Source: Lineus longissimus (Eukaryota; Nemertea; Pilidiophora; Heteronemertea; Lineidae). Taken from it: a stretch of DNA of 60,000 nt. A model generated the notes under the pieces. The model was given only the letters and a program-made list of their open reading frames with translations. It was not told where the DNA came from and made no database searches. This document shows positions 24,112 through 39,400 of the stretch, in pieces (positions within the stretch are counted from its first letter, which is position 1; each line of letters begins with the position of its first letter). The position numbers and the translations under genes are program-made. Where the stretch lies: positions 2,110,001-2,170,000 of the forward strand of contig NC_088318.1 of NCBI RefSeq assembly GCF_910592395.1, in the 5' to 3' direction.

Positions 24112-27100
24112 CGCTGGTACGTCATACGGTCCGCGTCTGTTTCGGTGGATGACGTGGTAAGCGTAGACTGGAGTTCGTGTCCATGCAGTTAATTAATCAA
24201 CAGTAGAAACATTTGAATTGAAAAAGCCTTGGCAATCACATTTCGCCCAAATCTGCTGCTGTCAACTTGGTTTTGGACAACATTTTCGCACGACCCTCGC
24301 GGTGATTGGTGAGACAACCAATACCTTTAGTGAGGTATCAATTCCTGAAACAGAAGGGGACGCAGAAGGATGCTGAACAATCATTTCACCCCGTTTCGTC
24401 CATCTGTTGCATTTGGCGTAAATTATAATCAGATTTCGAAATTGAATCGAGGCCGTTATATCATAATGGTTTACAAGTAGGTGGTATTAAATTTACAAAT
24501 TAAAATGTAGATAGGGATGAAGTATTGGGTGAAAACTGAACGAGATACTTGCAACCGAGTTTTTGGAAAGTTTATCGTATTGTACACTCCGGATGCAGTG
24601 GACCGGCCTCGTTCCTCCTGAAACCCATGTAGTAGGACGCAATGGGCTGCCCAGGGAGTGTAATCGTACTGTTCTGTCATTTTTTGCACTGTTCATTATC
24701 GATGGATTACTGTCATCATCGTATTCTGAAGCCACAATATGGCGGCGGAATTAAATATCTCTTCTCCTAAGAATCAAGCCTTCTGATTGGCTCATTTTAA
24801 ATTATGCATAATTTCACGCGTCTGATTAGACAAAACGAACGGAAGTTAATGTATCACCAAATTCTGTTTCAAAATATCATCTGAAGTGGACCAAATGACA
24901 GATACTTTGTATTTTTCTCTGAAAAGTTTTTTTCTTCAGAATTTCCATCCTTTATGATACTACAATCTCTCGTAAATCAATGAAGAATGCCAATTATGAC
25001 CTATTTGATTGTGGTATCACAATGTTCTACCGGGTACATTGTACAATCACTACAATAGCATGAGCCCATGACAATAAGTGTTACCATTCGGCTGTCATGC
25101 TTTCATACGCGAATCGTGTACTATCAATGCACTTCTGATTATAACACAATCGTTAATTGTCTGATACATGTATTATAAGTCCAAATACCTGATATTTAGA
25201 ATAAGTGTCCTTTATACTGTCGCTGTATCTGCGAACATGTCTTAATTGGAATGTTAACAGGCCAAAGGATTCTGTTGCAAATAATCGCATTCAGCCCCGC
25301 CTCGCCAGCCCAGTAGGGCCCACTCACGACAAGAGAAACTCGATGACGGGTATACATTCTACCTGATTAATAAATAATCACATTTTGACTGGAACCGTAC
25401 TCATTGTGTACTAAGCGTTTTAAGGCCAGCGTCCCATGGGTAAAACCCATCTGTTGGACAAAAACCAAGGCGGCTGGTACTGAGTAATATTTTAATAACA
25501 TGTATTGTGTTGTTGGCTAATATAATGTGTCAACATTTTTAATGACGTATAGAAGGTGTAAAGTTAATTATTCATCCTTATTAGCTCGCATTTCTAATGC
25601 AACTAACACATGTTGAAATACGCAACACATGCTAGCGTAGTACATGTAAGTGAAAATCGTAATAAGATCACGATTCCATGCTTAAGGAACTCGGTATCGC
25701 CAAGGAAGGTATTCTGCAACATATTACCACCTCAATGAATCAAACCACGGATGTCAGAGCAAACCAATCCATTTGCGAGGAGTTGTTGATCATTCTGTTG
25801 ACTGAGAAATGCCGGAAGCGTTTCAGTTAAAAATTGACCATGATTTACCCTGGATTTTTTGGAAAACGACCCCCCTTGGAAATCCTAGGATGTCTATATG
25901 TACTGCTACAGGCTTGATTGGTTCACGTACTTGAAATGGCTTATCATAAAATGCGATCCGTTTTGCCAATTCTGCAGGTGACTCTCCTAGAAATGTTATG
26001 GGAGTTTGAATAAAATGAACTCTTCTTGTAGAATTGCTATTTTGAAATACCCAGTCAAACCAATGATACTAGTATTTACATGTAGATACTATTTATTCGG
26101 TAAAATCTGTAAATCTGGATCATAACTTGATTATTAGAGCTATATACATGCATTGTATAACGTGCAAGTACCTGTATTTACAACATAGCAACGCTCTGAT
26201 CAATGTATGACCCTTCACCCAATGTTAATTACAGCACACTTGAACCCAAAATTTTATTCTTGAGTGTTAGGCATGTTTACAACATAGAAACCCATTGTTT
26301 CCACCTTGATTTGATTTGTGTCACCAGCACTTCTCGTCCTGATGGTCGCACGCGTTCAAACATTACAAAATCAAAGTGTTCATAATTACTGGTCACCACC
26401 GTACATAGAAACCGTATGGTCCGCTGCCATAAGGGCCTGGAGTAGGGCGGGAGTACCGCTGGTCGCGCGCCCATGCCACTGAAACCAGATGGTCTTGTGC
26501 TGTTTTTCAGTGCCAGTGTGACGATGGGGCAGCAAGTGTAAAACGAGAAATGCAGGAGATTTCGTGGCTGCTTCAGCAAACCACTTTTTTTTCAATCGAC
26601 AGAGTGATTTTGGGATGATATAACTACCGATTTATAGATGTCCGTGATTATGATGAAAGAATTAACTCTAATTGATTGGATATCAACACTTTCCATGTAT
26701 ATTGCTTATTCGTTGCAAGATAAGACCGTCTCGGCGCTTGTAGTAAAAACTAGGACATCCCCCGAAGATGTTGTCAGTCCTTATAGCCAAAGGAGAGTTT
26801 GAAGAAAAGAGTATGTCTCTGAAAACCACCCGACTTGCCCGGCCGGCAGATGTGTGCGACATTTTCTTATCTCGTGCCCTTTTCAAAGGAGTTGCTATAA
26901 CAATGAGTTAAGAGGAGAGAAGACCTGTCACGAAATTAATTAACTAAATGAAAATCAGTGTACCCGACTCGGTCGGTGTGTCGTCCACACGTATGCTCAC
27001 CTAACTTAACAATCGGCGCTTGCTCGATGCACAGGTGGCTGTGTTTAATGGAGAAAACTTAATAAAAGCCAGCATAAATCAGTGTCTGGCATCTCTGTCG

Positions 27101-30094
27101 GGCACTTGGAAGAAATTGGCATTTCGGTCCTGAATTGGGTATGAGGTGACGTGAAAATGAGAAGCTAGGAGAGTTTATACTTTGATGAAATCAATCTGAA
27201 GAGGCCAATGTTTAGGTACATTGTATGTTTTTACCGCCACTTCTAGCACCAACATTCGTAAAGAGGTAAACAGTCTGCACGAAACAGAAACGGACACATG
27301 ATCCGAAATGGTCAAGGAGTATTATGATCAGTATTGATGATGTTGTGGAGATGATGATAATACGAAATATGAACTTGTCATTGGTCAACTGTCCGGAGTG
27401 GTAAGATACTTTCGTTATTGGCTAGATTAACACAAATAAAGAAAAAGCACCAAATAGAATATAAAAGTGGGAATGCGCAAAACGCCACTACGAATTGCGT
27501 ATTCCTAAGATGGTATTTGTAGGGTATAAATGTTCTTCGACTTCGTTAATTCAAGGAAACCTACAGCAATAATGAAGAAATCGATGTAGGAAGACAAAGA
27601 AACAGGAAAAAAGAGAATTCGAGGGACAGATGCCCCATCTTGCTACCGATGTAACGAGTTAAGCTGACACCGTGCGCAGATTACAAGCCGAACTGTGTCC
27701 CCCTCCGCGGCACGCGTCCAGCACGAGAGAGCAACAGATTGGTGGCCGGCTTATACGATAACCCGAATAATAGCGCCAACTGTCCGACCCCTTTGTACAG
27801 GGTAAAGTCTTTAGGGGGATTTAAGTGTTCCCTATTCTTCCCCCTTGTCCAATTCAAGGGAACAAATGGCGTTTTCTCAGATGTGACGCCTTGGCCATGC
27901 TGTTTGCTTTTTAATATAGTCCTGGGTTGTTCTTTAAGAAACTTCATCTTGTTCCCCTTAGGAGGAAGAATGGCGAATCATAATTGTTACAAGAGGAGGG
28001 AGGTTTTTGCAAAGGCTTCTTCCGCACAAATCTTTGTTCCTTTAAACTCCCTGCTGTTCCAAACCGATGGTTACTTCAACCTAGCAGGAAACTTCCCCAA
28101 ATATAGTTCTCGCCTGTGCGAAAGGCGCACGTGTTCTGTATCTTTCGCTCTATAATTTTCATTTTTAACAAACTATGACAATCATATCAGTGTCCTTATA
28201 GTAGCTGGAGAACTTTTTCAAAGGCTTTAGAACTTTCAAAGTTTGACCTGATCATAGGCCGACATCATTTTTTGTGACGGTTAATAATAACAATTTTGAC
28301 GATTTGCAACTTTGACAAAGCATCTACGATATATCGACGACATCTGAATAGTTTTCTAGTATCCTTTTTTGACAGAGATACATGCTGGTCTAAATGATAC
28401 TAAGTGGGTTAGTGAGTGTAAATGAACTAAAAAATGTCAAACAAACTTGGGGCCACAGCGACAAAACACTGACGACTTATTTCTTGACCACATTCGTGGA
28501 TAACAAAGGAATGGGCGACTTAATGCTGGGTTTCCTTTTACATTAATATTGATCGAACAATTACTTTAAATGACCTCCAGCGCCTGATGGTTAAATGGAG
28601 TCTTTTTTATCTTTTTGAAATCAATGCATTTTTCAATTTTTCATCTGTGACTCAATGATAAAATGCAGTGCCGCGAAAAATATTAGAAAGAAAATTACAC
28701 GAATTATACACAAATGTGTCGCCGGAAATTGGAAAAATCTGGGAAGCTGGCTATTCAGAGTGAAATTTAATTTCATCCTTTTGGTTTGTGAATTATGACA
28801 TTATTTTGATTAAAATGCCCTAAATGATCCATTTATATTCATCTGGTTATATCCGCCATTCTGATTTTCATGACGCGTATTTCATTGCATAACATCACTG
28901 ATCAGAATAAAACTACATGTGCATGTAACTTTTATTTTAGTGTATGGCAAATCAACGATAGATTGCTTCATCATCAGCGACGTCATACGTAGTTCCATCC
29001 ATTTGCCGCGTGAAGAGTTGTCTCGATGTATCCTAAAAAGCGCTCGTATAGCCAAACACTAAGCCGCCACTTTTTAGATTTACGAGTGGATCTACACCAG
29101 GTCCATAATTGCTTTTAAGACCCAATGACCCTTTGTTATCAAGTCAAGTTGCTTGATGGTATATAGATGCAGTTTCCCTCGTGGTGTGATATGTAATATA
29201 GAATGTTCTTTTGCTCACTCCAGGTCGAATGATGTTTTTATAATGAAGGCATGTGGTACATGCGTCTTCATGAAATATACAGTATCCTTATATATGACAA
29301 GGTGAAGAACCCTTCTAGAGCAACAGAAGTAAAATAATGAAAAAGATCTTCAAGTGCTCATTGATAATGTTTTGTACTGATCTCGAATGGCCAGTAAAAT
29401 ATCGTAAGTATTTCATTACTAGCATCAAGTATATACACTCAGCTAAATCGTTACAAAGGAAGATTGTCAAATAACTTTGTAACATTCAAAGCTTTCCTGA
29501 CAGCATTAATCAATACATCGAATTGAAGGACTTTAATCTTGTCAAACAGACTCAGATCTTTATCCACCAGGAGGAACGCAACACGTGTGCCGGGTCAAGA
29601 GGTGCCCCCGATGTAATGGTCCCCTTTGTCAGCATCCCTGTCCAAAGAGAGAGAACGTTTCAGGACCATAATAGCCGAAATGATTGCCCAAATTTCAGAG
29701 AGATACTTTGAATGGTGAGACGAAAGAATCTCAAAGACGCTGTAATGCCGTCTTTCTTTTCACGCGACACAATTGGAGCTATTGGCGAGATAATAGCAGG
29801 CGTGCTCCGGGGGATGAAATATGGTGTCGACTGGAGGCCCCGGATGGAATCGTGCCCAAGTGGCTTGGCACGGGTCCGGAGAAACAGATAATACGTCCAG
29901 AGAGCCCTTATGACTTCGGGCCTAAAATGTCTTGTCTTCAGCAGCTCTCCATCTCCATTGTCAACCCACCAATTAGAGAACATAATCTGATTTACTGCAA
30001 CACAGTCGTAACGAGGATTAATCAGTACGTGACATGTGTATTTTTGTCAGCAGAAATCGCTTTTGTTTTCAGCAGCAAATCGTGACGCACGCGC

Positions 30095-30300
30095 AGAACG
30101 CGCTCCACGAATATGCGCGCGCTGATTGGCTGCTCCGTTGAAGAGGCAGACCAGTTGATCGGAGTGAATCGGAGTTTTAGCGCATTTCATCACAGTGTTG
30201 ACATTAGTAGTACGAGAGACGCGAACGCGGAAGCACACTTGGTCGTGACTCGCAAGCAAAGGGGACAGGCGACGCGGGTGACATCATCGGAGTGAGTCAC
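30095..30300 (+). promoter_or_regulatory. Probable CpG-rich promoter region of the Scratch-type gene
   Basis: This is a GC- and CpG-rich block compared with its AT-leaning surroundings. It includes a GCGCGCGC run near 30,115 and an inverted CCAAT box (ATTGG, 30,125-30,129). It ends about 200 bp upstream of the Scratch start codon. No TATA box stands out. The assignment rests on composition and position, so the transcription start is not fixed. Confidence 0.4.
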
Positions 30301-30498
30301 CGCCGGAGACAAATTCAAGGGAATATTATCACACAGCTAAAGGTTAGCCGGGCTAATTTCCAGGGTCTCCTGGGACTTCTGATGGATTTGAATTTAAGGC
30401 TCTTCATTTAGCAGCAACACCTGACCACCAGACAAAACTGGAGTGTGCCGCAGACGACAGGCAGTGTTGTGACAGCTCACGGCGAGCACGGAGCTAAA

Positions 30499-33400
30499 AT
30501 GCCGCGATCATTTTTAGTGAAAAAGGTCAAACATCATCATCATTCTTACAGTGACTTAGAAAGGACTTACAAGGACATATTAGTACCGGATACACCCCCA
30601 AGTCCCAATGCCTCCCTCAACGCCATTGCACCTTACACACCCTACACCCCTGTCACCCCCCTACAGCCGCTCACTGTCAGGATTACAAATGGTAAGTAAA
30701 AATATATTTGTTTATTTTTTGTTGTTTACTTTTGTAATTTGCTTAATCCGCAACTTCCAAATGTCAGCCCAGCGAAAAAATCTTTCGACAATTACTTTAA
30801 ATATTTGCTTTAAAAAACTTAACAAGCTATATATGAATTGTATATGAATTGTTTTCACATCAAGAACACTGACCCAATTCAACCTTTACCTGCTTCTCAT
30901 GTCTCTTATCCTTGAAACATTTCTTGAATTATTCTAACAATTTTTCGGCATCACCGTGGTCCTGTACGCAGACGAACTTGTCAACAAATGCACGCAAATA
31001 ATAACAAAACCACGTGGTCGCGTTAGTGGCTATGTTATTGTGCCTTTTCACGTTTGGAATATTTCTTACAGCATAACGATGTATTTTCTTTCCGTCACAT
31101 TTAAGCTCTCCGTAACAGGACAGTGATTAAAATGAAGAATTTGAATTATCTGCAGATATTAGCGTTTCGAAGTTTGAATTCATTGCTGTGTCGTATTTGA
31201 GTTAATTGTCAGCTAGACATAGACATTACGCTAACGTTGCATGTATCATTTGTTTGTTGGCAAAATATTTCAATATGAGCCCTTCTATGTGAACTGATGA
31301 AACTTACCACATTCAAGGCAATACATGCATCAGCTTTTGTAACAGTATAGTATTACTCATTAGACAAAAATTACACAAATCGAGAAAAACTACTCAGAAA
31401 GAAACCGACGTATTACCCATTAGGGCATAATGTCTGTGACTTTTTATAAGTCATGTTCCTCCAAATCCCTTAATAATTTTAAGATCCTGTCTCACTTTTC
31501 GTTACGTATCAACATGAAACTTCAAAATAACCTCCCCTTAAATCACGAAAACAAACATGGCGGATTTTTGCCTCACTCCACCAGAGATCAACTTCTTTCG
31601 CATAATTTTTCTGTATTTTTTCTCAAAGTCCGTATCGACGGCGGATTAATCATGCATTGTTTCGTCAGTCTCATTGTGTGCCTCTCATTTTGCATGCTTT
31701 GAGTTTCTGCCACTTGATGACTCACAGTGAGTGTGGTTTCTCCCTACAAAGGCACGAGGGCGCTTACCTATGGATGCAGTCCATTAATATTTGACGGATT
31801 TCCCGTCCATAGATAATCCACGTGTGTTTCTTTTTGTACTGTTAACGTATGTTGAAAGGGGAAATATCGCAAATGTTAAAGAGCAGCTCTTTATTTATTA
31901 CTAGCATCAGGCTAATTATTTTGAAGTTTGTATCTTCAAATAAAATTATTGTGCATTTCAATTCACGTATTCGTTATTAAAACTCTTTTTTCAAATCCAG
32001 CTTCTTCTGGCATAATGGCGATTTGCGATATTGATAAACCTGAAATATTTTATCTATGACCACAGGGAAAATGCCTGAGCCGGCTATTGCCAAACGGTAT
32101 CATATGATTTCTGAAACGATGTTGTCAGCGATAATATACCATTCTGAAGCCAATAACCATACATAAAAATTGATCCCAAATATGATATCCCTCCTATCAT
32201 ACATACTTGTCCCCAATATCAGATGGTCGCTCTGACAATCTGTCATATTAACCAACCGGTCTCCCCAGAGCAGAATAACACCGTGCACTTGTCACTTGGC
32301 GAGCCACGTGCCAGATGGGGCCGGCTCTACCATCTGCCGGCGTAAACCCTGAAGCGTGGCTTCAGCAGTGATAGTCACGGTGCTATCAGGCGAGCCGTCC
32401 CTGTTGCACTTTCGTTTAATGCATTTGCTCTGATATGCTTGAAATATGTTCTTTGATAGCTTCAAAATGTAACTACATGTAGAAACCTTGATACCAGTTA
32501 GAGAGTTTGCTAAAGGTGAGAAAGAGGTGACAAGAGAGGATTTAGATAGAGAGAGAAAAACAGCTTTATCGATAGGGTACTTCACACAAATTGTATTTAA
32601 ATTTTACTTTGGCCTTTCGAGGTTTTAGAACAAATTGTATGGCGTTCTTTAGAACACGCACATCTTTAGGGACGCATAAGCAGCGCTCTACCGCTATGTT
32701 ACGTTATAAACCACAAAACCTGGTGGTAGACGCTGGAACTATCCCGTCACAACAGAACCCAGTGCAGCCTCCATGACACACTCTCAGCGCCACATTTACA
32801 TAATCAACCATTATGGCGATGCGTCATCACGAGGTGTTGATGGCATGGCAAATTGGGGAAGCTCTTTTTTGATAGGCTATTCTTAGATTGGATTATGACA
32901 TCACAACCTTGGCGAATCGTTTCACAGGAAAGAAATTAAAACTTGCGAGGAGGTGGAAGTCGTTTTTCTAACATCTTCAAAAATTCTTCAAACGGTAAAT
33001 CACATCGTTTTCAAACACCAATACCAATTGATATGGCGGTTGATGCCATAAGCTTGGCTTGCAGCCATTGAGCACATCGCACCAAGTTACCATCTAAACC
33101 TGATTCATGTGAAGATGGAGATGTTTGTACAGCGTGATTTATCAACAGCCCTCGGGGAGACATTGAGAACTGCTTGACTTTTTACCACGAAATGCTACTA
33201 GTTACTGCAGTGAAATAGTCATTTAACCGTGATTGTATCTTTTTCCAATCAAACTGATGGCAACAAGCTCGATTTGACCAACAAGGTTGTTTATCATATA
33301 CATGTACTAGTAACGAAAAGAAAAATGGATGTTAGAAAGCGATGTTTTCACCCACTCCAGCTTGCCAGACCTTCGCGGTTCTCATGTGAGAAACCAAACA

Positions 33401-36400
33401 AAGTTCCCTTTTTTTCGAAGCATGTTTGGTTTGTGGTTGATAAAAGAACTAAGCCATACATGTACAAAGAAAGCGATGCAACGAAAAAATCTCAGCAGGC
33501 AGTGTTTTCATTGTTTGATATTGAATCTGACATTAAACCCTATCATGTTCCTCATTAGTATTTTAACCTTGAAAAAACCTGAGAAGAAAGACTTCTCTAA
33601 GGCGGCTAAAGTTCATTAAGGATTCTGGTAAGCCTCGGGCCTCTATTACTCATTACCGTCGCTCCAGGAAACGGGAAGGTGGCTAGATCACCCACGTGCT
33701 AAAACTGTAAATCCCTCCTGGCACGCGGTCTGCGATTCGCAGCGCCCCCTATCAATACCGTCTGTTTAATCCCGCAGGCTCGCTAATGGTACATTTTGAT
33801 TGGTTGATGTTGTGACGGTTGGTGCGCAGTGTCGCATGCACATTTGTCACTCAGTGTCACAGCGCGGTAAATGAGTCAGCGCCGGGCAGACAATAGCTCT
33901 GGCGCAGAAGACTTTGTTTCCTGAGACGGCTCCGTTTCCTTCGGGAGCCAAACGCAGCAGAGGCCGCCATTGAATCCTCACGTATGAGCAGGGTCTTGAA
34001 TATTTTATAGGTCCATCAATCCAAGATAATACTTTGGCTCCACGAACTTCATCCGATCACTGGGAGAGGAGAAATTGAATTTCCTGACTGTTGCGTGCAA
34101 CTTCTTTTGTTCTTATGTCCAAAGTTCATTTTCTTCCTCATTGATTTTTTTCCGGCACAGGAAGTTTGCGTGTGCGGTACTGTTGTGCACCGGTTTAAAC
34201 TACTCCGCAGCAAATCTCAGGAGTTTCATCAGGAAGAGTAATCACTTCTTCTGACAGTGGAATAAAGCTGGACTGGTTTTGTTCCATCAAGCACGACGTG
34301 GTTTAGCTCCTTAAATCAGTCTTGGCGTTATTGATTGTGACAACGGTAATAATAGATTCCCATGTCTGTTTTGTTTTAAATTGCTTCGGTCATGCGACAT
34401 TAGCCATTTTTATACGCATTAATAATCCCGTTCGTCATCGTCGAACACTCACAGGTGGCTTTCTCAGTTTTAAAAGAACCATCAGCAACACAACACCGAT
34501 TCGAGTTTTTAGGAACAAGACTTAATTGATAATCATAACTTTGGCTGCTCTCCTCGCGCCGTTGTCGATTTCAAACACTCACAATTGATTTTCTCTGTCC
34601 TAAATAACCGTCTTACAACAAATCTCATTGTTGAGGTTTGTACGACGAAAACTGATATAATCTTCGTCTGTGCAGAATCTACGCGAAACACAGTTGTAGA
34701 TGAGATAAACACAGAGGATTTATTCTATCTAATGACATCCTCCAACTTTAGTATTGACCGCCATCACCTGACCCAGTATTTGCTCATATTGCGAGTCTAA
34801 CAGTGTCTATAATAATCAAAGCTCAATGTCAAATCTCAGATCCCTGGCGCGGGGCCATCAAAGACTGAACATTATATTTCAAAAGAAGCATCGAGTAACT
34901 TTCGACCTGGTGCCCGCATTTGTCACTAAGTCAGGGATCGTTTCACCAACAATCATCACCTGATTTCCTTTCTTGCGACTTCCTGTGAGGACGCTCAGGG
35001 GTTTTCCAAAGAGGGTTCCTCTCATTTCAAAGGCTCTGGCGGAAGCAACCTTGGAACGAGTTTTTCTGATGTTGAGTGAGACTGCCGTTGCCTTCCAAGG
35101 ACACGTTATGTGCCAGTTTTGCTGCTGATTCCCAACGGGTTGTTGCTCGAGTTAGTGCGGCATTGCCTTCCAAGGGCAGACTGCGCCAGTTCTGCTGCTT
35201 ATCCTCTAATAGCGGTTGCTCGTGGTGCTGTTTCCTCAACTGGCTTCTCAATTGACTCAAAGATAATCTTGACCTTGATTTTCTTGCGCTAGTATCCTTG
35301 ATCGAGGGACTTGGATGTCCTACAAAACTGGTCTTGGCTTTACCTGTTGGCGACTTGGTGAGTGTCATATCGAATAACGCATTGGGACGAATCAGTATGA
35401 AATAAACGGCTCCTTTTGTATTCATTGCAAATGACACGTTAACACAATGAAACAAAGGATTATTCTCTCTCATTATTACTTAATCAGAAACCTCATTAAC
35501 GGATTCCCACACCGGAATTAATCAAATTCATGATACAAGAAATATTCTCCTGCGTAATATAAGTTTATTATTTATTCGCCAAGAAAACAAAGGATTTATT
35601 TTTAGCCAGTAAAACGCAGACCACATTAATCTCGTTAGGATGAAAAATCATCAGGAACTCAAGTATGGATTTGACAAACAGAATGAGTGGTCTGTCCATG
35701 TTGAGTTTGTGCTCTGTCGTCTGTCATTCCACACTGCAACAAATACTAATCGGCGGCTGTAGAAATGCGCTGACAGATGGTACGGGTGGTGCTAAATCTG
35801 AACGTGTAGGACCAACCGGTTGAGTGTTGGTTCACTTTGCCAATAGCTGCACTTCTTGGCGACCATCTGGCGTAATAATGCTCACGATAATATTGGAATA
35901 GCGAATAAATTATATAAGCACTTTACAGTGTCAAGTCTAATCACCGATTTCTTAGAGCATAACACTGATTAATATTTACCGTTGATTGCATGCGCAATGG
36001 ACGTTTAAGACTCCTTATTAGTGTAACAAGGGGTTAGTTCTTCTTCATAACCTTCAGGTAGAAGTCTAAATCAAATTTAACTAAAATTGAAAGGAATCGG
36101 AATGCAATTTTGGTTTAGCAATAAAACATATATCAATTATTTTGTGTCTTTAATAATCATGTTGGTTCTGCAAATTGATGTTCTCAGTGTTGCTATATTG
36201 TAAATGTATGTTATTTCTATCATAGATAAGTAGGTCTGTTATACTTATTTACATGTATTGACAAAATACATGCCACTAGTTCCTTATTTGGAAACAGCAG
36301 GCGGAGTCATTGACTGATCATCGCTTGTTGTCAATAAGATCTCTGGTTTCGTCATGATATACTTACTGAGTTACTCCCGTTATGAGATCATGCCTCATAT

Positions 36401-39400
36401 CGGTAACAACTCATCACTGCAATTAACGTGTTATTCATTCCCTAAGTTACTCATGCGCCGCATCGCCTGCAATGACGATCTCTGCAACTCATGATTCCTC
36501 AAGTGGCTTTGAGGGTCGTGACACATGCCTTAATATACTCTCCGCTAAATACTCTCAAAATGATACACGCAGAAGTGGCTAGCTATTCTCCAAAAACTTC
36601 AAAAGTTGACATTGAATGTTTTCAGCGATATCCCTACTCAGAACTCCATTCCAAGTAAGATTCATGTACATGTACATACATACATGTATCTGTAAGGCTA
36701 TTACACAGACCCAAGTGACTGAAATGTCAATTCCTACTTCAAGAGCGACTCAAGCGTGAAGTATAAACTAAAATGCGGACTCGGAACCTGTAACCGCTGA
36801 CAAAGCGAGACACATGCAACAAATTTACTTTTATTTATAAAACATGAAGCAACATGGTGAAATATTCCGGCACCTGTTTGCAGTAACTTTCGCCATCTGT
36901 CAGCGACGTTCAAGTATGGCGTGCGCACAGGGTCCGGGGCCAAACAATAGGCAAGAGATAGTGCCTTTGAACTGCTTCCAAGGACCCGTGTGTAGTAAAA
37001 CGTCAGACGTATACCGTATAAAGTACCCCGGGTAGGCTACAGGTGGACTATAGGCTATAGGCTATCGACTATCGTAGTGCTTTCATTAGGCCTATATATT
37101 AAATCAAAAAATAATTCCAATATTCCCTTTCAGTTGGAACGAGACCTATACACTCCTTGGCTTAATCGAAAAGTCAAATCTCCGTTTGCATAGTTTGTTG
37201 TTGTCAGTTCAGAAATGTTGCCACAGTAACGTGCGACAAGTGCATCAAGGTGATGCTATCCTGTTGCTACCTCTCCAGGCAGCCGCAGAATCATTGATCC
37301 AAACTCTCGCGCACGTGACACGGTTGCGCAGACGCTAGGCTCCGGAAGAAACGCGCATGCGTGGCCTTCAACAGGAAGCCCTTCACGCGGTCGTGGACTT
37401 CCTATTTTTCCGAAACATCGCATGGCATCAAAACGATATAGATTCATTTCACCATCTGTTGACACTATTATACATTGATTGAATATTGACGTTGCAGTGT
37501 AGTTTGGTTCAAGTTACTGTGGATTAACTCTCATTGTCTACGTATTATAATAATGTTACGTCCATGATTGTATACATGCCTGCCTTTGTTCATTCATAGA
37601 GCCTTTTCAAATGTAATCGTACATGCAAAAGGCCCTTGTTACATAAATTATAAGCTGACTCCGTAGCCAAACAAAGAACATTGGAACTAACATTGAACAA
37701 TCACGTTTAAAATATTTAATGTTTGATATCACGTTCACACATGGCGCCCGACGGTCATTTCCCGAGCTGTCCTTTCGCGGATGTCTACGGACCTGGGAGG
37801 TTGAAAGCACTTGATGCTGAAATAGAGAGCAACAAATGTCTTTTGGTTCTTAAGATGTTCTCTTCGCGAAGATGATGGCGTTCGGCCCCCTTCTTCCACC
37901 AGTACATCGTTTTCAATATTGAGAGTAGCGCTATCGCTGTCCAGAACTTACAATATGAACTCATGCTTCCCTTGGTAGGCATTCATGACGGTTGAGGCAA
38001 ACGGTGATTTGGCTGAAATGCAAAGCTTTCAGAGGAAGACAATGAGCAGCAGGCATCCACATATGCTAAAGACATTGGCCTGAACGCCCATTGTCGGGGA
38101 CCCCTATCCACCAGGGACACCAACAATATAATCCCCTCATATCAGTTTTATACTCATTGTCGGTGTTTGAGTTTAGATTCAACTGAAAGTGTTCGCAAAG
38201 AGAGTCCATCAATCGATCCCTGCCATCATATTCAAAGCTTCAACGCACGCGAGGTTTCCTTTTTCAAAGAAAGCAACGTTTGACCCCAGCGATAGTAGAT
38301 GTCCCTGAGTATCACTTGAAACCTTTCAACAAGTTTGTTCTTTCAGCTTCGGCATTTTCACAAGTTTATTTACGCAGTGCCAGTGTTTTTATCAATAGGC
38401 ATCATCTCGACGGGTACCAGAGACCCGTGGCGGTGAAAGAGCAAATTGGAACCATTTTAGAAAGAAAACGTGTTGGCGATCTCAAGACCGATAATTAACT
38501 GGTGCATCGTGTCGCTTGCTGCTCGAATGAAACGCTTGACCATAGTAATTGGAAGCGAAACGAGTCCGGGGACTATTTTAACCTAACAATGAAATCATAT
38601 TCTTTTGTAAGTTTCAACAGTTCCATTTCAAAGTTGCAGAAACGCATCACTATCGATTGAATGGAGCAATTGCTTTGGCCTTGAATTACTAATTCAAGAA
38701 GTCGAACAACATTTTTGTAATTTCCTTTATTCCTCCTACGGAAGAGGAGGTTTTTGAATTCAATTGCCAGCGTTCATCTGAAAGGAAAATTATCATTCAT
38801 GGCAGCTGCATTGACCCCGAAATATCCGAAGAACTGGCTAAATGTTAAAATTTGTCGAAAAATTGGCTAACTATTGGAACTTGACGAAAAACTGGCTAAA
38901 CGTTGGAATTTGTTGACGAACTGGATAAATGTTGACAGACGTTAAAGAACCAGCTGAACTGGAGGAAGAAAATTTGTCATTCTCCCGCACAGAATCCTCC
39001 GGGTCGGTTTATCGATCAGTTAATGATAGTCCATAAGGTGGACTCCTGTTCGTTGTTGATATCGTGCTATTGTGCTGAGTCAGTGAGTTGTTGAGTCCGT
39101 CCCTTTTGTTCAGAACTCAACTGTTGAGCTTATAAACACTCGCCCATTACAATCAAAATTCTATAGGATAGAATTATCAGCATTCATTTTTCAAGTCATG
39201 AATACATGAGAAATCATGAGCCATATGGCAAGTGGCGCGTAATGTCCATTATTCATAGATTATCTTTTCTGTGCACAATAGTCATGAAATCTACGTGGTT
39301 TAATTGCATTTCACCAAGGTAATTGAGTCTCTCTAATTAGTGGGGCCGCGCTGCAGCGTCACGTACTATAGTGTTGCTGCAGCGTGTCGATAGAGCGGTG

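Larger units (their letters stand above)
17196..30090. other. Intergenic stretch between the ankyrin-cGLR gene and the Scratch-type gene
   Basis: It holds the 5' flank and probable 5' UTR of the ankyrin-cGLR gene at its left end. On the minus strand an acceptor-like CCAACCTTGCAG lies just upstream of that ATG, so a non-coding first exon is possible. ORFs of 120-157 codons at 17.5-18.0 and 20.1-20.6 kb resemble nothing I recognise. A CTG/GTT microsatellite and a 24-bp palindrome are listed separately. Confidence 0.6.

Noticed and set aside
29684-30085. 133-codon plus-strand ORF just before the Scratch promoter
   Set aside because: No recognisable domain, and it runs into the CpG-rich promoter block.
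35027-35473. 148-codon minus-strand ORF with internal LEGN-type repeats
   Set aside because: The repeats come from a degenerate 75-bp DNA duplication inside the Scratch intron; no known family and no splice support.
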